A program made the position numbers and the translations under genes. From Planctomycetota bacterium (GTDB taxonomy: Bacteria; Planctomycetota; UBA1135; UBA2386), in NCBI GenBank assembly GCA_028281765.1, contig JANQJF010000001.1, positions 106,217 to 170,216 on the forward strand: a stretch of 64,000 nucleotides of DNA, written 5' to 3'. Of the stretch, positions 1 to 8,574 are shown one piece after another (the stretch's first letter is position 1; each line of letters starts with the position of its first letter). The notes under the pieces were generated by a model that worked only from the letters and a program-made list of their open reading frames with translations, searched no databases and had not been told where the DNA came from.

Positions 1-252
1 CGTTTCCTGACGGAACGCGAACAGCAGGATGCCGTGCAGATCGCCCTTGCGCAGCCGCGACGTGCGGTCGCGGAAGTCACTCCGAAACGCCTCGAGTCCA
101 CGCAGGCTCCCCTCATTGAACGCGGGAGCCTGCTCGAGAACCATCACGCGAATCTTCTCCTCGTCGCTCCGCGTCGACTCGTACAGCAGGAGACCGCCCC
201 AGACGCAGACGAAACCGACGGCGAGGACGGACGCGATGCGGAGGAAGGTCAT
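1..252 (-). CDS. N-terminus of a membrane-anchored protein (runs off left edge)
   Basis: The reverse strand is open from an ATG at 252 to the first base of the window with no stop, so this is the first 84 codons of a longer gene. The protein begins MTFLRIASVLAVGFVCVWGG, a hydrophobic stretch at about residues 4-24 that looks like a signal anchor. A charged region containing SDEEKIRVMVLEQ follows. No domain is recognisable in the visible part. The gene is divergent from the secreted-protein gene at 351, and about 100 bases separate the two starts. Function unknown. Confidence 0.6.
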   Translation of the reverse strand, partial: MTFLRIASVLAVGFVCVWGGLLLYESTRSDEEKIRVMVLEQAPAFNEGSLRGLEAFRSDFRDRTSRLRKGDLHGILLFAFRQET

Positions 253-350
253 CGGGGGTTGGACGTGATCGACTCGGGGAACTTGCGGGCCGGACACGGA
301 GATGCGGAATTGCCTGTGCGGTCCCGGCTGGGTTGGCGCTGCCATCTTCC

Positions 351-2618
351 ATGATCCTCAGCCTCCCGTCCCTGCTCGCGGTCACCGCCTCGTTCGCGAC
401 CGCGCAGATTCCTCAAACGCCTACGCCATCGACGCTTCCGACCGAATGGCGCGTGCCGATCCACACGCACGACGACGACCCGGACTTCGGCGCCTACGGG
501 ACGTGGGCCGCGGGCCCGGGCTTCAAGGCGAGCTTCCACGAGGGCTTCGAATTCGTCCCGATCCTCGGCCCCGACGCGCCCTGCAATCTCCCCGTCGCGT
601 GGCGGACGGCAGACGTTCGCTGGGGTGATCAGTCTCTCATGGAGGGCGCGCGATCCGCAGCGACCCACCACCATGACGAGTGGCGATACGAGTATCACCT
701 TCGTCCAGGCGTCGTGGAGGCCTACGACGTCGAAGCAGCAGGCGTCGAACAGTCCTTCGTCATTCATCGGCCTCGCGTCGAATCCGCGGGCGGTCCGCTG
801 ACGGTCGTCGGGCAGTTCACGACGTCACTCACGCCGACGCCGACCCCGGTCGGCGCGAACGGACAGTCTGCGTTCGACTTCGTCGACGCGAAGGGGCGCA
901 CGGTCGTGCGCTACGGCGAAGCCATCGCGTTCGACGCCAACGGCGAGCAGACGAGTGTCACCACCGAGCTCGTCGGCCTGGAGCTGACTCACACGGTCCC
1001 CGCGGAGTTCGTCGCAAACGCCACGTGGCCGATCACGATCGACCCACTCCTCTCACCGTTTCAGATCACGGCGCCGCCCGGCGCCATCACGGACTGCGAC
1101 ATCGAATTCGGTGAGACCCCGGGATCCTTTGATCAGATGATCGCGTTTGTGGTTGCCGCCTCGAGCACGGACCACGATCTCTACATCCTGATTGAGAACA
1201 ACTCGTTTACCAACGCATACCTCGTATTCACCGAGATCGCGACGTTCGACAGCATTCGGCCCGCGGTCGCCTTCTGCGACGGCGCGGGCCTGAACGGCAA
1301 ATGGGTGGTCGCATTCGAGCGTTCGTCGGCCACGATCTCGGGCATCCGGGTGCGGGTGCACGACGCGGGCTCCATCACCCAGAACGGCTCGACCATGATC
1401 CTGCCGATGACGGAGCAGGGCGCGACGTATCGCAACCCCGACATCGGTGGCGGCGAGTCCGACACGGCGCTGCTCGTGTACCAGACCGACGTGACCTCGA
1501 CTCAGGCCAACACCGCGGGCACGGAGGTTCGCTACGCCTACTGCCACCCGGATTCGCTGATCTTCTCGGGTTTCGACATCGTCGCCAGCGCTCCCTCGCT
1601 GATCTCCGATCGCGAGGAGCCGTCGGTGATTCGTCGGTCCTATCCGAGCGTCGGCGACCGTGAGGACTGGGTCGTCTGCTACCAGCAAAGAACCCCGTTC
1701 CTTTCCAACACCTGGGGGATCCGCGGCCAGCGCATCTCGTTGAACTGGCCGAAGGGAACGGATACGCAGATCGTAACCTCGACGTCAACCTCGTCCCCCC
1801 ACCTGATCCGGCCGGAGGTCGAGGGCGGCTCGTACGTGGAATACATGGTCACCGCGATGCAGGCCCAGTCCACGAGCTCGACGAGCGGAACGGCCGTGGT
1901 CAGCACGCCGTTCCGATGGGGCGCCGGTGGCTTGCAGAGCACGGATCCGTCGCAGGTCACCCTCTCGGCGGGCCTGCTGTTCGACAGCATCCGTGATTTC
2001 TCGATCGCCTTCGACTACACGACCACATCGCACTGGGGCGTTTGCGTGCGGCGCGCTCTCGGCAGCATCAGCGTCGCACGGGTCGGCTTCGATGGCACGG
2101 CTTCGGACGTGGACACCACGCTGACCCAAGGCGGCACCGCAGCATCGATCTGCCACAACCCGACGAACGCGAACTTCAGCCATGTCTACGGTGTCAGCGG
2201 CCCCTCGAACGACCAGTTGTTCATCATCGGCTACGACTACTCACCCGACGCGATCACAGTCCCGATCGGGGCGTCGTGCGGCGGCACGATGAACTTCCCG
2301 ACCCCGCCCTATCTCGGCACGGATCTCTGGCGCGTCAACTTCGCCGGCGGCCAACCTTCGGTGCCGCTCGCCCTGTTCGTCGCGTTCTCTCCGGTCGTGA
2401 TCGACCTCACGCCGATCGGCATGACCAACTGCAACTTGCTCGTTGGTCCGACGGACATCGTGTCCATCCCGACCGCGACCGCGCCGAACGGTTTCGGCAA
2501 CGCGTTCATCCCGCTGTCGGCGGCAGGCGACCTCTACTTGCAGTGGGCGCACATCGCGATCGGCGAGAACCCGCTTGGCGTCCAGACCAGTGACGGGTGG
2601 CGCGCGCAGGTTCGGTGA
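351..2618 (+). CDS. Large secreted protein of unknown function
   Basis: A 755-aa protein starting MILSLPSLLAVTASFATAQ, a clear signal peptide probably cleaved after ATAQ. The frame stays open upstream to a TTG at 333, but the ATG at 351 gives the better signal peptide. Residues about 25-225 end in the phrase ATWPITIDPLL, a pattern I associate with N-terminal domains of planctomycete and myxobacterial secreted proteins. The middle (about 230-640) is beta-rich and may be a propeller. The last 100 residues carry GMTNCNLLVG, IPLSAAGDLYLQW and NPLGVQTSDGWR, which match the C-terminal domain shared by several other secreted proteins in this window. Likely exported or cell-surface; no enzymatic motif is seen. 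Confidence 0.85.
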   Translation: MILSLPSLLAVTASFATAQIPQTPTPSTLPTEWRVPIHTHDDDPDFGAYGTWAAGPGFKASFHEGFEFVPILGPDAPCNLPVAWRTADVRWGDQSLMEGARSAATHHHDEWRYEYHLRPGVVEAYDVEAAGVEQSFVIHRPRVESAGGPLTVVGQFTTSLTPTPTPVGANGQSAFDFVDAKGRTVVRYGEAIAFDANGEQTSVTTELVGLELTHTVPAEFVANATWPITIDPLLSPFQITAPPGAITDCDIEFGETPGSFDQMIAFVVAASSTDHDLYILIENNSFTNAYLVFTEIATFDSIRPAVAFCDGAGLNGKWVVAFERSSATISGIRVRVHDAGSITQNGSTMILPMTEQGATYRNPDIGGGESDTALLVYQTDVTSTQANTAGTEVRYAYCHPDSLIFSGFDIVASAPSLISDREEPSVIRRSYPSVGDREDWVVCYQQRTPFLSNTWGIRGQRISLNWPKGTDTQIVTSTSTSSPHLIRPEVEGGSYVEYMVTAMQAQSTSSTSGTAVVSTPFRWGAGGLQSTDPSQVTLSAGLLFDSIRDFSIAFDYTTTSHWGVCVRRALGSISVARVGFDGTASDVDTTLTQGGTAASICHNPTNANFSHVYGVSGPSNDQLFIIGYDYSPDAITVPIGASCGGTMNFPTPPYLGTDLWRVNFAGGQPSVPLALFVAFSPVVIDLTPIGMTNCNLLVGPTDIVSIPTATAPNGFGNAFIPLSAAGDLYLQWAHIAIGENPLGVQTSDGWRAQVR

Positions 2619-2637
2619 CGACTCGCGCGTTGTCGAT

Positions 2638-3861
2638 TCAGCTCTCGATCAACGAGATCAGCCGCTCGACGCACTCCTCGACGAACGCCGGATCTTCGGC
2701 GTGTGTCGGGCGCTCGACGATCTCGATACAGTCCGGCAACACCGACTTCAGCTCGGCGAAGAACGCCGCATCCGACGCGGTGTCGCGCAGGTCTCCGCCG
2801 GGCATCGCGTAGCGCCCCGTTCCGTCGGTCGGGATCATGAATACGGCGTTGCCCTTCGTGTGCGACAGGCGCTTGCCGATGTCCCTCGCGACGCGCTTCA
2901 TCTCGTCGGCGCGCAGCCGCGGAACGAAGACGACCGGATTGTGGAACACGTAGTCGTGGTCCTTGAACTCGTCGGGCACCGTGTTCGGCGGATCGACGAG
3001 CACGCCGAGGTGCTCGGCCCCGCCGGGGCAGATCACCTGCGGTAGTCCGAGCTGGCCTGCGACAGTCAGCCGCTCCGGCCCGCCGGCGCGCAGCACGCCC
3101 CAGAGATCGTCCGCGATCTCGCCGAGGGCGTAGTCGAACACGCCGCCGATCAGCCCTTCCTTCATCATCTGCTCCATCGCGCGACCGCCCGAGCCGATCG
3201 CGTGGAAGACGATCACCTCATAGCCGCGCTCTTCGAAACACTGGATCGCGTGCATTGCGCCCTCGGTCAAGACCCCGAGGTTCGACATGCCGATCAGCGG
3301 CTTGCCGCCCGCCGCCTTGCCGACCGGAACCTCGACCTGCGCCATCCCGTGCGCCGCACCCGCCGCCTTCGCGAGGATCTTTCGGGTGAACGGATTCAAT
3401 CCGAGGATGTCGCTCACCGAGAACATCATCGTGATGTCCTTGATGTCGACGTAGGCCGACGTGTCGCCACTTGCGACCGTCGACAGCATCACCTTCGGAA
3501 ACCCGTACGGCAGCGAGCGCATCACCTCGGTGCAGAGCGCGGTGCCCTGCAGGCCACCGAGCCCAATCACGCCGTGGACGCGATCCTCGGCGATCAGGCC
3601 GTGGATGATCTTCGCGGCGCCCGCGGCCATGACCGGCTGCGCCGCTTCGCGCGTCGGATCCTTCAGGATCGCGTCGAGGGACGAACCGCCCGCCGATGCG
3701 ATGTCCTGACGAGTGTGGTCTCCTTCGAACGCCGGCTCGCCGATCACACCGACATCGAGCACGACGGCGTCGCTGCCGAGCTTCTGGAGCTGCTCCCGAA
3801 CGAACCCGGCCTCCTGGCCCTTCGTATCCAGCGTCGCGAGGATCGCGATGGTCTTGCTCAT
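2638..3861 (-). CDS. Tm-1-like ATP-binding (UPF0261) protein
   Basis: A 407-aa protein starting MSKTIAILATLDTKGQEAGF, typical of the UPF0261/Tm-1-like N-terminal domain family. In plants this domain forms the N-terminal half of the Tm-1 tomato mosaic virus resistance protein. The ATG at 3861 overlaps the stop of the upstream gene in an ATGA arrangement (3858-3861), so the two are translationally coupled. Although the frame continues upstream, the ATG fits the family start exactly. Glycine-rich segments such as GVIGLGGLQGT and FHAIGSGGRAMEQMMK are visible. The bacterial role is not established; it is probably a cytoplasmic partner of the TIM-barrel protein encoded just upstream. Confidence 0.9.
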   Translation of the reverse strand: MSKTIAILATLDTKGQEAGFVREQLQKLGSDAVVLDVGVIGEPAFEGDHTRQDIASAGGSSLDAILKDPTREAAQPVMAAGAAKIIHGLIAEDRVHGVIGLGGLQGTALCTEVMRSLPYGFPKVMLSTVASGDTSAYVDIKDITMMFSVSDILGLNPFTRKILAKAAGAAHGMAQVEVPVGKAAGGKPLIGMSNLGVLTEGAMHAIQCFEERGYEVIVFHAIGSGGRAMEQMMKEGLIGGVFDYALGEIADDLWGVLRAGGPERLTVAGQLGLPQVICPGGAEHLGVLVDPPNTVPDEFKDHDYVFHNPVVFVPRLRADEMKRVARDIGKRLSHTKGNAVFMIPTDGTGRYAMPGGDLRDTASDAAFFAELKSVLPDCIEIVERPTHAEDPAFVEECVERLISLIES

Positions 3862-4721
3862 GACTCGTCCTTGAACGTCAGGTCGGCGAACTTCTTCGCG
3901 GCATCGAAGACCGCGCGCTCGATCGGGATGCGCTCCGTCGACGAGCCGGTCCACACACCGTGGCAGGTCGTGTTGTCGAGCATGTATTGCGCGTCCTCCG
4001 GCGTCTCCATCGCGGCGCCGTGCGCGACCAGGATGACCTCGGGATGTGCTTGCCGAGCCATCTCGTTGACGGCCTCGGTGCGCGCCGCGGTGACGTCGAT
4101 CGTCTCACCCGAGTCGTACCCCTTGAGCCCGCCCTTCGTCGTGCCGGCGTGGAAGCAGAACACGTCGGGCTTCGCACCTTTGACGATCGCTTCGCTGTCC
4201 TCCTCGTCGAACGCGAGACCGATCGTGACCATGCCCATCTCCTTCGCGATCTTGAGCATGTCGACCTCGTTCTGCATCGTGATCCCGCTCTTCGTCAGGA
4301 CACGGAAGATCTCGCTGTCCTTGTCGACGTAGCTGATCGACGGCCCGATGTTCGAGATCGAGAACACGCCGATCTGCTTGAGCCGCTCGATCACGACGAC
4401 CATGTCCTTGAGCGGGTCGTTCGCGTTCACGCACGCACACACGAACGACTTGCCCTCGATCGCCGGCATGATGTCCTGCTCGGTGTAGTCGAGGGTCTGT
4501 TTGTTCGAGTCGAGGATCGGCCACAGCATCGACATCGTGCCCATGCCGTTCGCGCGGAGACGCGCGCCGGAGAACGTGTTGATGCAGTCGGCGCCGGCCT
4601 TCTCGAGCATTTGCGCGACGAGGCCACTGCCGGCGCTCGAAATCAGGATGGGCTGGCGACGGTCGATCTTCGCGCGCAGCTTTTGGAGGATCTCTTCGCG
4701 GGAGGTGCGGGGGACGATCAA
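3858..4721 (-). CDS. TIM-barrel phosphoenolpyruvate hydrolase family protein
   Basis: A 287-aa protein of the PEP_hydrolase/TIM-barrel family (PF09370 type), equivalent to the C-terminal half of plant Tm-1. Visible family-like segments include ILISSAGSGL near the N-terminus, ADCINTFSGARLRANGMG, and KPDVFCFHAGTTKGG. The start is a TTG at 4721, preceded by AGGAG with a five-base spacer, and no good ATG lies nearby. The stop overlaps the start of the UPF0261 gene by four bases, so the two form an operon. The family is thought to act on a phosphorylated or carboxylated metabolite, but the substrate is unknown. Assignment to the family is firm; the reaction is not. Confidence 0.88.
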   Translation of the reverse strand: MIVPRTSREEILQKLRAKIDRRQPILISSAGSGLVAQMLEKAGADCINTFSGARLRANGMGTMSMLWPILDSNKQTLDYTEQDIMPAIEGKSFVCACVNANDPLKDMVVVIERLKQIGVFSISNIGPSISYVDKDSEIFRVLTKSGITMQNEVDMLKIAKEMGMVTIGLAFDEEDSEAIVKGAKPDVFCFHAGTTKGGLKGYDSGETIDVTAARTEAVNEMARQAHPEVILVAHGAAMETPEDAQYMLDNTTCHGVWTGSSTERIPIERAVFDAAKKFADLTFKDES

Positions 4722-4726
4722 GGGGG

Positions 4727-4731
4727 CTCCT
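4727..4731 (-). promoter_or_regulatory. Shine-Dalgarno AGGAG supporting a TTG start
   Basis: On the reverse strand AGGAG lies five bases before the TTG at 4721. This fixes the start of the TIM-barrel gene, which has no nearby ATG. Confidence 0.6.
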
Positions 4732-4761
4732 GTCCGGTCGGGGAGAGGGGTTGTCTGAGTC

Positions 4762-6201
4762 TCAGTGATCTTTCAGCCACTCGACGTGGCGATTGCGTGC
4801 CTTGTCCACGCAGCCAGCACGAAGTGCCGCCGCGACGAGCGCCGCGCGCGAACGCAGGTCGTCCACGTGCTCGAGCAGGATCTCGGCCGCTTGTTCGGCT
4901 TCCCGATCGCGGCCCGCCGCAAGCAGGGCGCCGTAGCAGTCGGCGGACGCCATGCGAAACTGATGCGTCAGCCGACGACGGACTTCGGCCGCGACCTCTT
5001 CCTTCGACCGCGGCCTCCCGCGCTTCGCAGACGGTGCCACCATCGGGATCGCAGGCATCGCCTTGCCGCCATCCGCGGATGGCGCGCGCGGTTTGGGAGC
5101 GGCCCCCATCGGAACCGCGCGCTTCTTCGGGGCGGCTCCCATCGGAATCGCGGGCATCATGCCCTTGCGCGGCTTCGGCGCCTTCCCGGCGGGCTTCGGC
5201 TGGCTCGGCGCCATCATCGGAATCGCGGGCATCGCCTTGCCCGGCGTGATCTTCCCCGCCTTGGCCGCGGTCGGAGCGATGTCGTAGGCGCCGAGGTTTT
5301 CACCGAGAAAACGGAGATGCCCCTCGGTTTCCCCGAGCGTGTGGCCCGCCGCGACCCAAGCGTTCGCGGCGACGAGCGACCGGAAGACCTTCGGCGGCAG
5401 ACCCCGGAGCTTCGCAGGCTCGCGGGCGGCGACACTCTTGGCCCAAACGATGGTCTTCGCGTCGTCTCCGAGCACCTGGTTCCAGTCGATCCACTGCAGC
5501 AGATGTTCACGCGTGCAGTTGGCGGGATCGATCTCGCCGCGCAAGGCGGCGAACTCGTGCTTCGCCGGTGCGTGCTTCTTCGCGAGGCTCTGCATCTGGA
5601 ACAACACTCCCTGCCGCTCCGGGCGATTCGCGAGGCGGTGCTTCCAGAGCCAGACGTATCGCTCGGTTGCCGCCGCGTCCTCTCCGTAGGAGAGCAGTTC
5701 GCCGGCTACCTTCAGGTGGTCCTGCAGCGAGACCGCGGCGGGATCCGCGAGGATGCGGTCCAGCTCCGCCTTTGCGCGGTCGAGATCGGTCTTGCCCGAC
5801 AGTGCGCCGCCGAGCCACTTCGACATCTCGTCGGCGGTCTTCAGGCCCACGACCCGATCGAACTCCTTGCCGCCCTGGAAGAGCACGATCGTCGGGAACG
5901 CGTTGATCCCGAGCCCGGTCTTCACCGACTCGTGCTCGTCCATGTCGAGCTGGATGCAGATGGCGTGCTTCTCGAGCCAGGCGACCAGCTCGGCATCTAC
6001 CCACGTCGTCTTGTCCATGACCTTGCACGGACCGCACCAGGACGTCATCGCGTCGAGCACGAGCAGCTTGCCGGACGCCGTCGCCGCGGCGCGCGCGGTC
6101 GGATAGTCGAGGTCGGCAAACACCGCGGGGCGCTGGGCCGAGGCGGTGCCAAACAGCAGCAGTGCCGCTACTCCACAGCCCAAGGATCGGATCGCGTTCA
6201 T
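4762..6201 (-). CDS. Secreted thioredoxin-fold protein with Pro/Lys-rich repeat linker
   Basis: A 479-aa protein. The signal peptide MNAIRSLGCGVAALLLFGTA is followed by a thioredoxin domain (about 25-150) with an intact redox motif WCGPC at 55-59, and GINAFPTIVLFQGG carrying the cis-proline region. An alpha-helical region without a recognised domain (about 155-315) follows. Residues about 320-386 form a low-complexity linker in which MPAIPM occurs three times with related AVPMGAAP units. The C-terminus is a roughly 90-residue helical segment. The ATG at 6201 is supported by the signal peptide and by a TACACT box six bases upstream. Probably a periplasmic disulfide reductase or isomerase; the role of the linker is unknown. 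Confidence 0.85.
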   Translation of the reverse strand: MNAIRSLGCGVAALLLFGTASAQRPAVFADLDYPTARAAATASGKLLVLDAMTSWCGPCKVMDKTTWVDAELVAWLEKHAICIQLDMDEHESVKTGLGINAFPTIVLFQGGKEFDRVVGLKTADEMSKWLGGALSGKTDLDRAKAELDRILADPAAVSLQDHLKVAGELLSYGEDAAATERYVWLWKHRLANRPERQGVLFQMQSLAKKHAPAKHEFAALRGEIDPANCTREHLLQWIDWNQVLGDDAKTIVWAKSVAAREPAKLRGLPPKVFRSLVAANAWVAAGHTLGETEGHLRFLGENLGAYDIAPTAAKAGKITPGKAMPAIPMMAPSQPKPAGKAPKPRKGMMPAIPMGAAPKKRAVPMGAAPKPRAPSADGGKAMPAIPMVAPSAKRGRPRSKEEVAAEVRRRLTHQFRMASADCYGALLAAGRDREAEQAAEILLEHVDDLRSRAALVAAALRAGCVDKARNRHVEWLKDH

Positions 6202-6207
6202 GCGCGG

Positions 6208-6213
6208 AGTGTA
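6208..6213 (-). promoter_or_regulatory. Candidate -10 box TACACT, leaderless promoter
   Basis: TACACT on the reverse strand ends six bases before the ATG at 6201. It fits the TANNNT pattern found at the same distance before ten other genes here. No convincing -35 is seen. Confidence 0.4.
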
Positions 6214-6237
6214 GCCGCGTCGCGAGACTCGACTGTG

Positions 6238-6243
6238 TAGAAT
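6238..6243 (+). promoter_or_regulatory. Candidate -10 box TAGAAT, leaderless promoter
   Basis: TAGAAT ends nine bases before the ATG at 6253. A transcript starting about seven bases after the box would have essentially no leader. Confidence 0.45.
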
Positions 6244-6252
6244 CTCCGCCGG

Positions 6253-7905
6253 ATGGTGCAGGTGCCCCTTGGACGTGCGGTTGCGATTGTCGCAGGCATC
6301 GCCGGTGCAGCCGGCGCGGTGTCCGCGCAGCCGACGCGAGTCGCGAACCCTGCACAAGTGCTGCGATCCGCCGGAATCGAGCCGAACGAAACCGGCGTGC
6401 GTGGGTACCTCGCGAGCTTCGTGCCGGACCGCACGCGCGGGCTGCGCATCCTGTGGCTCGTCGAGCGACTCGGCGATCCTCGCTTCTCGGTACGAGAGCG
6501 CGCAGAGCAGAAGCTGCGTGCGCTCGGCGCGAGCGCACGCCACGCGCTTGCCCGCGCTGCGGAAACCGCTCCGCTCGAGGTGCAGGTGCGCGCGACGGCG
6601 TTGCTCCGTGAGATGGACGAGAGCGCCTCGCGCCTCCTGCTCGCGTCGTTCGCAATGCTGCGCACCGAGAACGCGCGCAACGTGGTGTTGCCGCTGCTCA
6701 CGATCGCGCCGCTTTGCACCGCAGCCGAGCTTCGCACCGAACTGGAAGAGACTCTTCGCACACTCGTGACTCCCGCCGAGTTCGACGCACTCCGCGAAGC
6801 CGTGCGCACCGGCGGGCCCAACGCGCAGTGGGTCGCGGTGGTCGTGTTGGCCGAGCGCCTCACGCCGGACCAGCTCGACGCTCTCCTACCGGCGCTCGCA
6901 TCCAAGAGCCCCGACGTTCGCTACGCGGCAGCGCGCGCCCTCGCGGACCAAGGCCGGCGCGAGTGCCTACCCGTGCTCGCGGACCTGCTCGACGCGGCGC
7001 CGGTCGAGTTGCGGATTCGCAGCCATGCCGTGCTCGCGGCATCCACGGGGCAGGACTTCGGCTTCGCGGCGTATGCCGAGCTCGCGGATCGACAGGCCGC
7101 GATTCGCCGATGGCGGGACTGGATCGAGGCCAACGGCGCGACCGCCGAACTCCGGAGCCCGCTGCGCCTCGATCCCGAAGCTGCGGAGGTCGTCGCGTTC
7201 TGGGCGTCGACAACGGGGAGTGCGCTGACGCGCTTCGATCGACAGGGTCGGCAGACCCGGACGCGAAAATGTGATCCGTACGACGTCTGCCCCGGCGAAC
7301 ACGGGGAGGTGCTCTACACCGACCGAAACGCCGGCGCCGTCCTCGTGCTCGACCCTCGTGGCAGGGTGCTTCGCAAGATCACGGGCCTGTCGTCCCCGAC
7401 GGACGCCGAACTCCTGCGCGGCGGACACATCCTCGTGCTCGAAGGCGGCAACGGTCGAGTCAGCGAATTCGACGCGAAGGGCAAGAAGGTCTGGACCGCG
7501 GGCGGGCTCAACAACCCGTTCGACGCGGACCGCCTCGGCAACGGCAACACGCTGGTCGCCGACTCGGGCAGCGACCGCGTCGTCGAACTCAACCCGCAGG
7601 GCCGCGTCGTTTGGACGTCCGAGAAGATCGACTTCCCGAACGGCGTCCACCGCCTGGGCAACGGCTGGACCCTCGTGACGACCTATACGAGCGGCAACGC
7701 CGTGATGCTCGACGCACGCGGCAAGACCGTGTGGAGGACGAAGGTCGGAGGCACCCTCTACTCGCCTCGTGCGGCCGCCGGACGTCTGTTCGTCGCGAAC
7801 AGCACAGCCCGCACGATCGTCGAGCTCGACGTGACCGGCAAGGAGGTCGGCTCGATCTCGCTCGGCGTCGCGTTCAACGACATCGGCTACCAGCTGGTCC
7901 GATGA
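6253..7905 (+). CDS. Secreted HEAT-repeat and beta-propeller protein
   Basis: A 550-aa protein with an N-terminal signal sequence ending near AGAVSAQ. Residues about 40-290 are helical repeats of HEAT type, for example RLGDPRFSVRERAEQKLRAL and SPDVRYAAARALADQG. Residues about 300-550 are a propeller of PQQ- or NHL-like blades built on repeats such as DRLGNGNTLVADSGSDR and HRLGNGWTLVTTY. No catalytic motif is visible, so a binding or scaffolding role outside the cytoplasm is likely. The gene is divergent from the thioredoxin-like gene, with 51 bases between the starts. Confidence 0.82.
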   Translation: MVQVPLGRAVAIVAGIAGAAGAVSAQPTRVANPAQVLRSAGIEPNETGVRGYLASFVPDRTRGLRILWLVERLGDPRFSVRERAEQKLRALGASARHALARAAETAPLEVQVRATALLREMDESASRLLLASFAMLRTENARNVVLPLLTIAPLCTAAELRTELEETLRTLVTPAEFDALREAVRTGGPNAQWVAVVVLAERLTPDQLDALLPALASKSPDVRYAAARALADQGRRECLPVLADLLDAAPVELRIRSHAVLAASTGQDFGFAAYAELADRQAAIRRWRDWIEANGATAELRSPLRLDPEAAEVVAFWASTTGSALTRFDRQGRQTRTRKCDPYDVCPGEHGEVLYTDRNAGAVLVLDPRGRVLRKITGLSSPTDAELLRGGHILVLEGGNGRVSEFDAKGKKVWTAGGLNNPFDADRLGNGNTLVADSGSDRVVELNPQGRVVWTSEKIDFPNGVHRLGNGWTLVTTYTSGNAVMLDARGKTVWRTKVGGTLYSPRAAAGRLFVANSTARTIVELDVTGKEVGSISLGVAFNDIGYQLVR

Positions 7906-7938
7906 GCCCGGGGGGCGAGCCCTCGAATCGGCCGTCCC

Positions 7939-7953
7939 GGAATTCTGAATTCC
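7939..7953. promoter_or_regulatory. AT-rich perfect palindrome before a sigma factor gene
   Basis: GGAATTC-T-GAATTCC is a perfect inverted repeat with 7-base arms and a single central base. It lies 45 bases before the ATG at 7999 in otherwise GC-rich DNA. It may be an operator or promoter element of the sigma operon; no classical ECF promoter is evident around it. Confidence 0.35.
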
Positions 7954-7998
7954 TGCAAGCGCGGAGCCCGATCGTGACATCTCCGTCCTGACCAGCGG

Positions 7999-8574
7999 AT
8001 GGCCGATTCCAACCCGCAGACCCTGACCCAGGACGAGTTCGCGACGCATTTTCGCCGCGCCGCGCCGGTCCTGTGGTGCGTCGCCGCCGCGACCCTCGGG
8101 AACCGCGATGGCGCGGAGGACGCCGTGCAGGACGCCGCGCTGTCGGCGATGCGGAGGCTGGACTCGTTCCACGCCGGGACCAACTTCACCGCCTGGATGT
8201 CCAAGATCGTGCGATTCACGGCCCTCAACCAGATTCGGCACGCGCGACGCGGGCCACAGCCGCTGAGTGACGAAGACACCGTGCCGGCGACGGATACGGC
8301 ACCGTCGGTCGCGGTGACGTCCGCGGGGGAGCTCCTGCCGGATCAGTCCCAGTTCGACGACCGTGTCCTGCACGGCCTGCAGTCCCTGTCCGAAGAACAG
8401 CGAACGTGCCTGCTCTTGCGCACCGTCGTGGATTTGTCCTACCGCGAGATCGCGGGAATGCTCGGCATGCCCGAGGGCACGGCGATGAGCCACGTGCACC
8501 GAGCCCGGCATCATCTAATGGAACGGTTGCGAGCGCCCGCCAACGAAGGCACGACGGCACGGAGGATGCGATGA
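7999..8574 (+). CDS. ECF-type RNA polymerase sigma factor
   Basis: A 191-aa sigma-70 family protein. Region 2 is visible as NRDGAEDAVQDAALSAMRRL with TAWMSKIVRFTALNQIRHAR, and region 4 as LSYREIAGMLGMPEGTAMSH followed by VHRARHHLMERL. The linker between them is about 45 residues. The stop overlaps the ATG of the next gene (ATGA at 8571-8574), so the sigma factor and its putative membrane partner are translationally coupled. It probably directs transcription in response to an envelope signal. Confidence 0.92.
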   Translation: MADSNPQTLTQDEFATHFRRAAPVLWCVAAATLGNRDGAEDAVQDAALSAMRRLDSFHAGTNFTAWMSKIVRFTALNQIRHARRGPQPLSDEDTVPATDTAPSVAVTSAGELLPDQSQFDDRVLHGLQSLSEEQRTCLLLRTVVDLSYREIAGMLGMPEGTAMSHVHRARHHLMERLRAPANEGTTARRMR

